DNA of 64,000 nt from Bianquea renquensis (GTDB taxonomy: Bacteria; Bacillota; Clostridia; Lachnospirales; Bianqueaceae): the NCBI RefSeq assembly GCF_014384895.1, contig NZ_JACRSQ010000004.1, positions 124,001 through 188,000 of the forward strand, in the 5' to 3' direction. The notes under the pieces are model-generated. The model saw only the letters and a program-made list of their open reading frames with translations, searched no databases and had not been told where the DNA came from. Position numbers and translations under genes: made by a program. Below are positions 1 to 8,119 of this stretch, in pieces. Numbering within the stretch: position 1 is the first letter of the stretch; every line of letters starts with the position of its first letter.

Positions 1-47
1 GAACAGGTATAATGGACAAAAGCTGGATGAAAGGAGAGGAGACACCG

Positions 48-374
48 ATGGAGAGAAAGGGATTTACCATGAAGATTAAGCCTGGGGTATTGGAGGAATA
101 TAAGCGGAGGCATGATGCGATCTGGCCGGAGATGAGCGAAGTATTGACGAAGGCTGGGTTGAAGAATTATTCCATATGGATCTTGGACGATGAGACGCTG
201 TTTGGCTATTATGAGACGGAGGATGACGAATACGCCGTTAAGGTGCAGGAGGAAAGCGAAGTGGTGAAACGCTGGAACGTGTATATGGAAGACATGATTG
301 CGACGAGAACTCTCCCCGATGGGAGTAAGGAGCCAATTAAAGATTTTGTGGACTGTGTATTCTTGCATACGTAA
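48..374 (+). CDS. rhaM: L-rhamnose mutarotase
   Basis: Interconverts the alpha and beta anomers of L-rhamnose in the cytoplasm so that uptake and isomerisation are not limited by slow spontaneous mutarotation. The 108-residue product has the length of the RhaM family. The family's catalytic histidine is visible as H22 in the segment KRRHDAIWPE, followed by the aromatic stretch SIWILDDETLFGYYE around residues 45-60. The start at 48 is preceded by AAGGAGAGGA with 7 nt spacing; an upstream in-frame ATG at 12 lacks such a site. The gene probably ends a rhamnose operon lying to the left of the window. No terminator is obvious before the rnpB promoter. Family call is firm; the pathway context is inferred. 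Confidence 0.9.
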   Translation: MERKGFTMKIKPGVLEEYKRRHDAIWPEMSEVLTKAGLKNYSIWILDDETLFGYYETEDDEYAVKVQEESEVVKRWNVYMEDMIATRTLPDGSKEPIKDFVDCVFLHT

Positions 375-403
375 GGAATACTGTATAGTCTGTCAGAATA
401 TTT

Positions 404-432
404 TTGACAGACGCGACAATTTGTGGTATGAT
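404..432 (+). promoter_or_regulatory. rnpB promoter
   Basis: TTGACA (404-409) and TATGAT (427-432) are separated by 17 nt, with an extended -10 TGG just before TATGAT. Transcription would begin near 439-441, exactly where the RNase P RNA helix P1 starts. Confidence 0.85.
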
Positions 433-440
433 AAAAAATA

Positions 441-793
441 AGTTGAGTTCGCTGAGCGATCGCACAGGCGGGGGCCGAAAGGCTGCCTGTGAGGAAAGTC
501 CGAGCTCCGCAGGGCAGGGTGCTGGGTAACACCCAGTGGAGGCGACTCCCAGGACAGTGCAACAGAAATAAACCGCCGGGCAAAATCCGGTAAGGGTGGA
601 AAGGCGAGGTAAGAGCTCACCGCCTCACTGGTGACAGCGAGGGCACATGTAAACCCCACTTGGAGCAAGACCGAACAGAATACGATACGGCGGCCCGTCG
701 TGTATTCGGGTAGGTCGCGTGAGCTTTATGGCAACATGAAGTCAAGATAGATGATCGCTCTCGACAGAACTCGGCTTACAGGCGGACTCAACT
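441..793 (+). ncRNA. rnpB: RNase P RNA
   Basis: Catalytic RNA that matures tRNA 5' ends. The conserved core is readable: GAGGAAAGTCCGAGCTC near 491-507, GGGCAGGGTGCTGG soon after, ACAGAAA near 562, and ACAGAACTCGGCTTACAG near the 3' end. The 5' strand AGTTGAGTTCGC (441-452) pairs with GCGGACTCAACT (782-793) to close helix P1, which sets both ends. Length of about 353 nt suits a bacterial type. A strong promoter lies directly upstream and a nested hairpin directly downstream. Open frames on the minus strand here are antisense shadows. Confidence 0.97.
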
Positions 794-798
794 GAAAA

Positions 799-850
799 GG
801 GGCTGTTGCAAAGTAGCTGAATAAGCTACTGGAGGAACAGCCCTCTTATA
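799..850 (+). terminator. Nested hairpin after rnpB
   Basis: GGGGCTGTT (799-807) pairs with AACAGCCCT near 836-844, and GTAGCT/AGCTAC forms an inner stem around 812-830. Only a weak T-run follows (CTTATAAT), so it could be a terminator or a 3'-end processing structure. Confidence 0.55.
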
Positions 851-874
851 ATGCCTAAAAACACAATAAAATTG

Positions 875-903
875 TTGACACAATCACCCGAATCCTCTAT
901 CAT
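875..903 (+). promoter_or_regulatory. Promoter of the GH3 gene
   Basis: TTGACA (875-880), 17-nt spacer, TATCAT (898-903). The predicted transcript start near 910 gives a leader of about 50 nt before the ATG at 959. Confidence 0.7.
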
Positions 904-958
904 GAAGTGAGACATGCCATCTGTCATCCATTATTCTGCGAAAAGGAGAGTATTCTAC

Positions 959-3154
959 ATGTCCAGACAAAATCTTTTAGCAAAGACTCCCTTTGATCCT
1001 TCGCTCTATGCCGAGCGTGTCAATGCACTTCTTGCCAGAATGACCGTCGCCGAGAAAGTAGGGCAGTTACATTTGGAGCACGTTGCCGATTGTGGGGATC
1101 TCACCGATTACAATCTGGGGGATAGGGCTGATGAAAACAGCATTGTTGACAAAGTTCGCCGCGGGGCTGTGGGAACCATGCTGATGCATGGCCTGGAAGC
1201 CGCCAACATCGTGCAGAAAATCGCCGTGGAAGAATCCCGTCTGGGGATTCCCCTCCTGTTCGGCTTTGACGTCATCCACGGCCACAAGACCATATTCCCC
1301 ATTCCTCTTGGGGAAGCTGCCACATGGGATCCCGATCTGTTGGCAGAAGCGGAAGCTGTTGCAGCCAAAGAAGCTTATGCCGACGGTATTAACTGGGTCT
1401 ATGCCCCCATGATTGATTTATGCCGCGATCCACGTTGGGGCCGTGTGGCAGAAGGGGCAGGGGAAGATCCTCTGCTGGGATCTTTGATCGCACAGGCCAA
1501 GGTCCGCGGCCTGCAGACCCTGAACCCCGATACCGGTTATCCCTACGTAGCTGCCTGCTTCAAGCATTATTGTGGATACGGACTGGCACAAGGAGGACGC
1601 GACTACGAGGAATGCGATGCCAGCCCTCGCACCGTGTTCATGGACTATATGAAGCCCTATGCCGCTGCCGTTGACGCCGGTGCCCTGACGGCCATGAGCT
1701 CCTTCAACGTATTAAACGGTCAGGTTATCACAGGCAGCCGTTACTACTTAACCGAGATTCTCCGTGACAGATTCGGCTTCGGCGGATTTGTCGTATCCGA
1801 TTATGATGCCGTGAACGAGCTGATCCATCACCGCGTCGCAAAAGACCGCAAAGACGCCGCTGGTCTGGCTATCACGGCAGGTGTTGACAGCGATATGGGT
1901 TCCCATGTATACGAGGAGAATCTTGAATCGCTTTATTATGAAGATACCCGTTTTGCGGAGGCGATTGATGAAGCTGTCCGCAGGATTTTAAGCGTCAAAT
2001 TCGCCATGGGACTCTTTGAGCACCCCTACCACGAACCGGACAGTGCAGAGAAATTTATGCTCACACCCCAGTCTCGTGAGCTTGCACGGGACATCGCCAG
2101 ACACTGCTGTGTTCTTCTAAAAAATGAAGACCATATCCTTCCTTTGTCTCCATCCAAAAAATACTTCCTCACCGGTCCTCTTTCCGACAATGAGGAGGAT
2201 ATGCCGGGTGCATGGGCTACTTACGACCCCGAGACCAACGTGATCACCGTAAAGAAAGCGATGGAGGAGGCCGGCTATGATTTTGTTCACCACGACGGCT
2301 GCCCCTTTACCGGAAAATACTGTTTCCAGGATACAGATGACAGTGGCTTTTTACAGGCTCTTAAGCTGGCAGAGGACTGTGACGAGATCATCTACGTGTG
2401 CGGTGAGAGGGCGCCCTGGTCCGGTGAAAATAGAGGGCGGGTAAGCCTTGATCTGCCAGAGCTTCAGTATACCTATCTGCGCGCATTAAAGGCAACCGGC
2501 AAGAAGATCATATCCGTCCTCATGTGCGGCCGTGCCATGTGCTGCAGTGAACTGGATCAGACTTCCGATGCACTGCTTCTTTCCTGGCACCTGGGTACGG
2601 AAGCCGGTCATGCAATCTGCGATGTATTATTCGGTGGCCATTGTCCCAGCGGGCGTCTTCCCATCACCTTCCCTTACGATACCGGTCAGGTTCCGTATTA
2701 TCACGCTTTGCTGTCCAGTGGACGCAGCAGGGAGAGCCTCTTGCGCTATAAGGATGGGGAGAATAAGCCTCTGTACCCTTTTGGTTATGGCTTATCCTAT
2801 GCGGATATCCGCTACAGCACTGTCTGCCTGAATGAGACCTGCATCACTGCTGGCCAGATGCTGCATGCCAGCGTTACCCTCACCAACCATTCCCATATCC
2901 CCGCATACGAAGTTGTGCAGGCTTACTTCCAGGATGTGGTCAGCTCTCTCCCCACCCCGGAGCGAAAGCTCTGCGGCTTTACCAAGGTTCTTGTCCCTGC
3001 ACACAGCAGTGTGGAAGCCACTCTGGACATTCCCGCAGAGCGCTTCGCATTGATGACCATGGACCTCAAGGAGGTCGTGGAACCCGGCGAGTTTTTGCTG
3101 TTTGTCGGACACGACAGCACTTGCCAGGAAGGCGTATCCTTTACTGTGAAATAG
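959..3154 (+). CDS. Beta-glucosidase, glycoside hydrolase family 3
   Basis: A GH3 enzyme that removes terminal beta-linked sugars, most likely beta-glucosides, from oligosaccharides. The 731-residue product has no signal peptide and should be cytoplasmic. It has the full three-part architecture: an N-terminal TIM barrel (about 10-320), an alpha/beta sandwich (about 375-570) and a C-terminal fibronectin-like domain (about 640-730). Visible motifs are the KH of FKHYCGYG near residue 201, the catalytic aspartate in VVSDYDAV near 281, and YPFGYGLSY before the last domain. The start at 959 has AAAAGGAG about 11 nt upstream; an ATG at 914 lies closer to the promoter but has no ribosome binding site. 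It is monocistronic, between its own promoter and a convergent terminator. Exact substrate cannot be read from sequence. Confidence 0.93.
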   Translation: MSRQNLLAKTPFDPSLYAERVNALLARMTVAEKVGQLHLEHVADCGDLTDYNLGDRADENSIVDKVRRGAVGTMLMHGLEAANIVQKIAVEESRLGIPLLFGFDVIHGHKTIFPIPLGEAATWDPDLLAEAEAVAAKEAYADGINWVYAPMIDLCRDPRWGRVAEGAGEDPLLGSLIAQAKVRGLQTLNPDTGYPYVAACFKHYCGYGLAQGGRDYEECDASPRTVFMDYMKPYAAAVDAGALTAMSSFNVLNGQVITGSRYYLTEILRDRFGFGGFVVSDYDAVNELIHHRVAKDRKDAAGLAITAGVDSDMGSHVYEENLESLYYEDTRFAEAIDEAVRRILSVKFAMGLFEHPYHEPDSAEKFMLTPQSRELARDIARHCCVLLKNEDHILPLSPSKKYFLTGPLSDNEEDMPGAWATYDPETNVITVKKAMEEAGYDFVHHDGCPFTGKYCFQDTDDSGFLQALKLAEDCDEIIYVCGERAPWSGENRGRVSLDLPELQYTYLRALKATGKKIISVLMCGRAMCCSELDQTSDALLLSWHLGTEAGHAICDVLFGGHCPSGRLPITFPYDTGQVPYYHALLSSGRSRESLLRYKDGENKPLYPFGYGLSYADIRYSTVCLNETCITAGQMLHASVTLTNHSHIPAYEVVQAYFQDVVSSLPTPERKLCGFTKVLVPAHSSVEATLDIPAERFALMTMDLKEVVEPGEFLLFVGHDSTCQEGVSFTVK

Positions 3155-3192
3155 AATTTGTATATCATCGGTTTTCTTCTGCGGAAAAACGA

Positions 3193-3271
3193 GGGAGGGC
3201 TGCTTATTACCCAAAGTCATCTTGATTTTAGGTCATCCAGCAGCTCTCCCTTTGAAATTGCGCCTAAGGCG
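3193..3271. terminator. Convergent terminator region between the GH3 gene and sodC
   Basis: GGGAGGGCTGCT (3193-3204) pairs with AGCAGCTCTCCC (3239-3250) across a 34-nt loop, and GCGCC-TAA-GGCGC (3259-3271) forms a small hairpin just after the sodC stop. The structures sit between convergent genes and could serve both strands. Confidence 0.55.
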
Positions 3272-3274
3272 CGC

Positions 3275-3901
3275 TTATTGCGGTCCGATGTGGCCGGCTG
3301 TGCAAGTGCGTGTCTGCGACTGTACGATGACGCCGCATGCCAAGCGCTTTCCAGAGTTGCCGGAAGGTTGCGTTCGGAAGTCATCAGGATTTTCATGGAT
3401 GATGATGGTTTTCCCAACGACTTCGGTGGGGGTGAACTTATCCGTGTAAAAGCTTAAAAAGGCAACGCCATCGTTTGAAAACAGAGGAGGAAAATCGCCG
3501 GCGTGGTTGCCATGAGGCTGGTTGGTGGGATTCCAGTGATCTCCCGCGTCCTGAAAAGGGTTTGCGGGGTCACCGGGAGCACAGCTCCCGCCCGAGTGGA
3601 TGTGAAAGCCATGGGGGCCGATGGGCGGGGTGTTTGCATTGCCTGGCGTGTAGGGGGGAAGACCGGTCACATAGGCGTAAACTTGTGTTCCGGAGTCCAT
3701 GGGAAGAAAATAGACGATGCCGCGGATTTCCGGGCGAAGCGGTCCTCCCTGAATATCGGCAAAAACAAGGGGAAACTGGGGTGGCTCGTCTGCTGGCTCT
3801 TGTTGGCGGGCGGAGGTCGCAACCGCCTCTTCTTCGGAGAAACAGCGATAGGCGAATAGAGAAGAATTCCCTGTATACATGGATTGTTTCGGTCCATTCA
3901 T
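3275..3901 (-). CDS. sodC: Cu/Zn superoxide dismutase family protein
   Basis: Dismutes superoxide to peroxide and oxygen at a copper/zinc site. All ligand motifs are present in the 208-residue product: GFHIHSGG (H100, H102), DHWNP (H122), HGNHAGD (H130, H133, D136) and IIIHENPDD (H169), plus the active-site arginine R186 in SGKRLACG. C107 and C189 are placed to form the conserved disulphide. There is no signal peptide; about 40 residues of low-complexity sequence precede the beta-barrel, which is unusual because many bacterial SodC proteins are exported. The start at 3901 follows AGAAAGGG about 11 nt upstream. A weak promoter-like pair (TTGCAT, 16 nt, TATGTA on the minus strand at 3924-3951) lies upstream. 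It is transcribed alone, separated from the next minus-strand operon by a strong terminator. Confidence 0.9.
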   Translation of the reverse strand: MNGPKQSMYTGNSSLFAYRCFSEEEAVATSARQQEPADEPPQFPLVFADIQGGPLRPEIRGIVYFLPMDSGTQVYAYVTGLPPYTPGNANTPPIGPHGFHIHSGGSCAPGDPANPFQDAGDHWNPTNQPHGNHAGDFPPLFSNDGVAFLSFYTDKFTPTEVVGKTIIIHENPDDFRTQPSGNSGKRLACGVIVQSQTRTCTAGHIGPQ

Positions 3902-3976
3902 AGATTGACAGCCCTTTCTAAGATACATAATCATTTCTACACTATATGCAAAAAAAGAGCAGGATATGAACCGCCG

Positions 3977-4018
3977 CAAAAAGCCGCCGCAAGAAGACTC
4001 AGATCTCCTTGCGGCGGC
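3977..4018 (-). terminator. Rho-independent terminator of the oxidoreductase/epimerase operon
   Basis: On the minus strand an 11-bp GC-rich stem (GCCGCCGCAAG pairing with CTTGCGGCGGC) is followed by TTTTT (AAAAA at 3978-3982). It ends the operon that starts at 7943. Confidence 0.85.
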
Positions 4019-4040
4019 CGGCTATAATACTGGGATGAAA

Positions 4041-5069
4041 TTACAGATCCTTTGGAGATGGAATCGGAATGCGGTTGCCGGTGGCAGCGGAGCGATAGAT
4101 ACTCTCAATCATCCGAACGGCCTTGGAAGCCTCAGGTCCATCGATCCAGAATGGCTTTCCCTCCGCCAGACAGGCATAATAGTCGGCAATCAATTTCTTA
4201 TGTCCGAGCCCCCAATATGCTTTTTCTCCCTCCCCGAGGGTGGTCTCTGTGGAGTGCTCCACGCGGCCGTCACTGTATTGAATCGTCAAGGTGTCCTTGA
4301 GGGAGAGCACCGCTTTTTCACATACGATTTCCAATTCGATGGGGGAGGAGGTGCAATAGTTGTTCGTCGCGTAAAAAATCGCCCGGCTACCATCAGCGAA
4401 GGTGAATATGCCGTGTGCGGTATCTTCAACCTCGATGCAATCCTGTAGCTGATAGCAGGACATCTGGGCAGCCACGGAGACAGGAAGGCCTAAAAACCAT
4501 TGTAGCAGATCCAGCGTATGAATCGCCTGGTTGATCAGGACGCCGCCGCCCTCATACTGCCATGTGCCGCGCCACTGTGCCTGTCCATAATACTTTGCAT
4601 CCCGTCCCCAGGTCACCAAAGCCTTCGCGCCAAGCACCTTGCCAAGGGATCCAGAATCCAAAAGGGACTTGACATGCTGCGATGTATAGTTGTAGCGGTT
4701 CTGGAAACAGACGCCCAGGGTTCGGCCTGTTTCGTTTGCCGCCCGGACCATGTCCATGGTCTCATAGATGCTCATCGCCATGGGTTTCTCCGTCAGGACG
4801 TCTTTGCCGGCTTTCATAGCAGCAATCGCCATGGGGGCATGAAGATAGTGGGGCGTGCACAGATGGACCACATCGATGGTGGGATCCTCTAGGACCTCAT
4901 CGAAGGATGTAAACAGTTTACAATTGGCGGACGCCGCCGTTTTTTCCCCCTGTGCGGCGTCGATATCGCATACGGCATATAAGTCTGCCTGTGGACAGTC
5001 GGCAATCGCGTCAAGATGATTTTGGTGAATCGCGCCACAGCCGATAACAGCCGTCTGATAATGTTTCAC
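4041..5069 (-). CDS. Gfo/Idh/MocA-family oxidoreductase
   Basis: NAD(P)-dependent sugar or polyol dehydrogenase of the glucose-fructose oxidoreductase/inositol dehydrogenase family. The 342-residue product has an N-terminal Rossmann fold (VIGCGAIHQNH, residues 8-18), the family EKP motif at 94-96 (TEKPMAMS), and a C-terminal alpha/beta domain containing GGGVLINQAIHTLDLLQW, where the histidine is the usual catalytic position. Translation most likely starts at the GTG at 5069, preceded by AAGGAGG; the longer frame would add a very basic 40-residue tail overlapping the upstream gene. It is last in a four-gene operon with a second member of the family 19 nt upstream. Substrate is unknown. Confidence 0.85.
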   Translation of the reverse strand: MKHYQTAVIGCGAIHQNHLDAIADCPQADLYAVCDIDAAQGEKTAASANCKLFTSFDEVLEDPTIDVVHLCTPHYLHAPMAIAAMKAGKDVLTEKPMAMSIYETMDMVRAANETGRTLGVCFQNRYNYTSQHVKSLLDSGSLGKVLGAKALVTWGRDAKYYGQAQWRGTWQYEGGGVLINQAIHTLDLLQWFLGLPVSVAAQMSCYQLQDCIEVEDTAHGIFTFADGSRAIFYATNNYCTSSPIELEIVCEKAVLSLKDTLTIQYSDGRVEHSTETTLGEGEKAYWGLGHKKLIADYYACLAEGKPFWIDGPEASKAVRMIESIYRSAATGNRIPIPSPKDL

Positions 5070-5088
5070 GGGAATATCCTCCTTAGGA

Positions 5089-6249
5089 CTAATAGGTTCC
5101 GGATGTATTGAGCGTCGCCTCCTGGGTTTCCTTCTTAAAGGTCGACGTGCGGATTTTTTCTGATAATAGGTCGTAGAAAAGCTGTTCATCTAAATGGTTG
5201 GGATCAACCCATTGGCCGGTCCAGTCGGACAAGTGCATCGCATTGGAGAGAGACAGCCCGCGAATGCCTTCAGAGCCGGGAGCCAGCAAAGGTGTACCCT
5301 TCTGCACCGCGGCCGTAAAATTTTTTAAAATCCCGACGTGCTGTGAATTTTCGCCCGGGGTTGGAATTTCACACTTCCAGCATTCTGGATTTCCAAAGCC
5401 TCCGGTGTACTCAGCATTAAACTGTCTCTCGCCAACTCGGTTTCTCCAGAAGGTTACAATATCGTCCTCGACCACGATCTTGCCGCGGTCGGCGGATATC
5501 TCTAACCTGTTGGTGCCCGGAGTTTCGTGGGTTGAGGTGATGAAAAGACCCGTCGCGCCATTGGGATATTCCGCGTAGGCAGTTACATCATTCTCCACTT
5601 CAATATCACGGCATTTCCCATACTGCAAGAAAGCACGGATTCGGGACGGCATACCGCAGATCCATTGCCACAGATCCAGCTGATGTGGGCATTGATTCAA
5701 GAGGACACCGCCGCCTTCACCTGCCCAAGTCGCGCGCCATCCGCCTGAATTGTAGTAGCTCTGGGAGCGATACCAGTTGGTGATGATCCAGACGACTCGC
5801 TTCATTTCGCCTAGCTCGCCGCTTTCCAGGAGCTCTTTTACCTTTTTATAAACCGGGTTGGTCCGCTGATTGAACATGACGCCGAATAACTTTCCGCTTT
5901 TTTCAGCGGCCGCGTTCATCTCCCGAACCTTTGCCGTGTAGACACCGGCTGGCTTTTCCGAGATGACGTTGAGACCGTGGGAAAAGGCCTCGATAGCCAA
6001 CACAGGGTGATCATAGTGAGGGGTCGCGATAATCACCACGTCGATGGGGGCTTTGGCGAAGAATTCATCCGTCGTGCTGAACTTCAGCACATCCTGGGCG
6101 AGGGTGTTGGCGGCCCATTCCAATCGTTCCGGCCGAATATCACATACAGCGGTGAGGCAAGCGCCATCGATGACGCCTTTGTCCAGATTCACCGCGTGGC
6201 CGGACCCCATATTGCCGATTCCGATGATTCCATAGCGAACTTTATCCAT
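5089..6249 (-). CDS. Gfo/Idh/MocA-family oxidoreductase (second copy)
   Basis: A 386-residue NAD(P)-dependent dehydrogenase of the same family as the gene downstream but clearly divergent from it. The Rossmann motif GIIGIGNMGSGH lies at residues 7-18, SEKPAG near 98, and GGGVLLNQCPHQLDLWQW carries the likely catalytic histidine. GGAGG sits 5 nt before the ATG at 6249. Two different Gfo/Idh/MocA enzymes beside two TIM-barrel epimerases resemble inositol or keto-sugar catabolic operons, where paired oxidation and reduction steps act on one substrate. That reading is inference; no transporter or kinase is linked here. Confidence 0.85.
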   Translation of the reverse strand: MDKVRYGIIGIGNMGSGHAVNLDKGVIDGACLTAVCDIRPERLEWAANTLAQDVLKFSTTDEFFAKAPIDVVIIATPHYDHPVLAIEAFSHGLNVISEKPAGVYTAKVREMNAAAEKSGKLFGVMFNQRTNPVYKKVKELLESGELGEMKRVVWIITNWYRSQSYYNSGGWRATWAGEGGGVLLNQCPHQLDLWQWICGMPSRIRAFLQYGKCRDIEVENDVTAYAEYPNGATGLFITSTHETPGTNRLEISADRGKIVVEDDIVTFWRNRVGERQFNAEYTGGFGNPECWKCEIPTPGENSQHVGILKNFTAAVQKGTPLLAPGSEGIRGLSLSNAMHLSDWTGQWVDPNHLDEQLFYDLLSEKIRTSTFKKETQEATLNTSGTY

Positions 6250-6301
6250 ATTGACCTCCATTCTACCGCGTTGCGGCACTACCTTGAGTGTATTTTAAGG
6301 G

Positions 6302-7165
6302 TTACGCCTTCAAGTTTTGCAGAATATCCGTGAGGGAAGCGGAGGCTGCGGCAAAGAGTTTGGCGCCCTGGGACATATCTTCCTTCTGGGCGACTTCCGC
6401 ACTTTCCTCCAAGTCAGCAAATCCAACAAAATTCGTCAAATGAGGCTCCAAGGACAGAAAACCAGTGTATCCGCTGTCTTTCAGATCCTGAAGTACGCTG
6501 GGGATGTGCCCATCACCCCGGCCAGCCACAGTAACGGCCCCATCCGACGCCTTAGCGTCTTTGATATGCATATACTCAATATAGGGGCGAAGCATCGTAT
6601 ACGCGTGGGGATAGACCTCAACACCGCACTGAATAAAGTTAGCCGGATCGAAGGTGGCGCGAACGTACTCGCAATTCAGAGAGGTAAGGAGGTCGAGACA
6701 GCGCTCCGGCGTATCGCCGTAGATATCCTTTTCATTTTCGTGAAGCAGGGTGATACCGCGCCCTTTTGCGGCATCAACAAAACCTTGCCAGCGGCACAAC
6801 ACCTCATCCCGGTACTGAGAGGGGTCCACGCCTTTTGGCATAAAGAAGCTGAACATACGGATATACTTCGTCTCCAGACAGTCTGCCAGATCCAGCACAT
6901 GGCGAAACGCCTTCAGATGGGGCTCGAAAGGGTCCGTGATGTTGATTTTGCCTATGGGGGAACCGATGGCGGAAATCTTGACACCAGCCTCGTCCAATTG
7001 GGCCTTGATTTCTTGCGCTTGGGCAAGGGAATAATCACACAGGTTTTTCCCGTTGACACCCCGCATCTCGATGTAGGAGATCTCCAAAGATTTCATGACC
7101 CGAATCTGCGTATCCAGTTCCGGCGCGATCTCGTCGGCAAACCCACTTAAAATAAATTGCGACAT
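6302..7165 (-). CDS. Sugar phosphate isomerase/epimerase-like TIM barrel
   Basis: A 287-residue protein of the AP-endonuclease-2/xylose-isomerase-like TIM-barrel superfamily, whose members isomerise, epimerise or dehydrate sugars using a divalent metal. Candidate metal ligands in the usual strand ends are HENE (residues 141-144), FDPANF (about 172), HIKDAK (about 206) and SLEPHL (about 242). The start has AGGAGG 5-6 nt upstream. It is third in the operon, 13 nt after the related gene that ends at 7179, and about 50 nt before the next. Exact reaction not determinable. Confidence 0.82.
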   Translation of the reverse strand: MSQFILSGFADEIAPELDTQIRVMKSLEISYIEMRGVNGKNLCDYSLAQAQEIKAQLDEAGVKISAIGSPIGKINITDPFEPHLKAFRHVLDLADCLETKYIRMFSFFMPKGVDPSQYRDEVLCRWQGFVDAAKGRGITLLHENEKDIYGDTPERCLDLLTSLNCEYVRATFDPANFIQCGVEVYPHAYTMLRPYIEYMHIKDAKASDGAVTVAGRGDGHIPSVLQDLKDSGYTGFLSLEPHLTNFVGFADLEESAEVAQKEDMSQGAKLFAAASASLTDILQNLKA

Positions 7166-7178
7166 GGTGCACCTCCTG

Positions 7179-7943
7179 TCAGTGATTCGCTGCGATGGCT
7201 TTTAAATTCCGCAAGCTCACGGCTAGGCAGTCAAAAGGATCTCTCGGGCATTCATCTTCCTCAATGACGATGGCCTTTACGCCGGCGTCCTCGCATGCGC
7301 GGAAGCATTCCTTCAGATCCAAGTTGCCAAGGCCGATTTCCGAGAAGATAGGCTTCATATGGTCAACTGCGAAATCTTTAAAATGGCAGACCTTCATGCG
7401 GCCCGCAACTTTCCGAATGTAATCCGGCGGATTGACGCCGCCCATCTGAAGCCAAAAGGTATCCAGAATAAAGTGGAAGGCGTCTGGGTCCGTATCTTCG
7501 ATGAGCATATCCATAACGAGGCGCCCATCATAGCGCTGGAATTCAAAATTGTGATTGTGGTATGCGAAGGTCAGGCCTTCCTCTCGGATGTGATCCGCAA
7601 TAGGACGAATATCCGCAATAAACTGCTGGGCTCCCTCCTTAGAAGACTGGTACTGGGCTGGCATGGCGCCGAGTCCGATGGTATCACAGCCTATCAGCCG
7701 ATGCTCCTGAATGACAGCATCCAGGTCATTCTGCAAACGGTCGAAGGGCGTATGGGTGACGCATACGTCCAATTCCAGTTCACGGACGAGGTCGGCAAGC
7801 CTCTGTGGTTCTATGTAGCCGAAGCCGGAAATCTGAATCGTATTAAATCCGATTTCTTTGATCTTGCGAAGCGTCCGCTCAATATCCTCTGGAGTTTGGG
7901 TAAACGCTCGAACCGTATACAACTGTGCTCCTAATGCAATCAT
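7179..7943 (-). CDS. Sugar phosphate isomerase/epimerase-like TIM barrel, first gene of operon
   Basis: A 254-residue xylose-isomerase-like TIM-barrel protein. Likely metal ligands are in YHNHNFEF (about 128-135), ILDTFW (about 159), CHFKDF (about 185) and VIEEDE (about 223). AAAGGAG lies 6-7 nt before the ATG. It is the first gene of the minus-strand operon and diverges from an AraC regulator, with 176 nt between the two start codons. It shares fold but little sequence with the next gene, so the two probably carry out different steps rather than being recent duplicates. Confidence 0.82.
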   Translation of the reverse strand: MIALGAQLYTVRAFTQTPEDIERTLRKIKEIGFNTIQISGFGYIEPQRLADLVRELELDVCVTHTPFDRLQNDLDAVIQEHRLIGCDTIGLGAMPAQYQSSKEGAQQFIADIRPIADHIREEGLTFAYHNHNFEFQRYDGRLVMDMLIEDTDPDAFHFILDTFWLQMGGVNPPDYIRKVAGRMKVCHFKDFAVDHMKPIFSEIGLGNLDLKECFRACEDAGVKAIVIEEDECPRDPFDCLAVSLRNLKAIAANH

Positions 7944-8005
7944 ATGGTCTCCTTTCCTGTACAGTTAGAATTCGATTGAATCGAATCGCAAGCAATCATC
8001 GCAGC

Positions 8006-8034
8006 TTGCAATTATCCCTATTATATACTATAAT
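8006..8034 (+). promoter_or_regulatory. Promoter of the araC-type regulator
   Basis: TTGCAA (8006-8011), 17-nt spacer, TATAAT (8029-8034). The minus-strand operon's own -10 candidate (TATAAT read on the minus strand, 8020-8025) overlaps this spacer, so the two divergent promoters are interleaved. Confidence 0.7.
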
Positions 8035-8036
8035 TA

Positions 8037-8054
8037 TTGCATAGTCTTTGCATA
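8037..8054. promoter_or_regulatory. Candidate operator: direct repeat of TTGCATA
   Basis: TTGCATA occurs at 8037-8043 and again at 8048-8054, 11 bp apart, about one helical turn. An inverted partial copy, ATGCAAA, lies near 8069-8075. Measured from the minus-strand -10 at 8020-8025, the repeats fall over the -35 position, where no good -35 hexamer exists. This is the place expected for an AraC-type activator that replaces -35 contacts. Functional assignment is inference. Confidence 0.5.
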
Positions 8055-8119
8055 AGTTGATTAAAAACATGCAAATATTGACTATGCTGAGAGGATGGAA
8101 AGGCAAAGGTGTGTTGGCA

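Noticed and set aside
209..668. Open frames antisense to rhaM and rnpB
   Set aside because: They lie over a conserved structural RNA and lack start signals or family resemblance.
6317..7150. A 277-codon plus-strand frame opposite the TIM-barrel gene
   Set aside because: It mirrors a well-supported family member on the minus strand, has no ribosome binding site and no recognisable domain.
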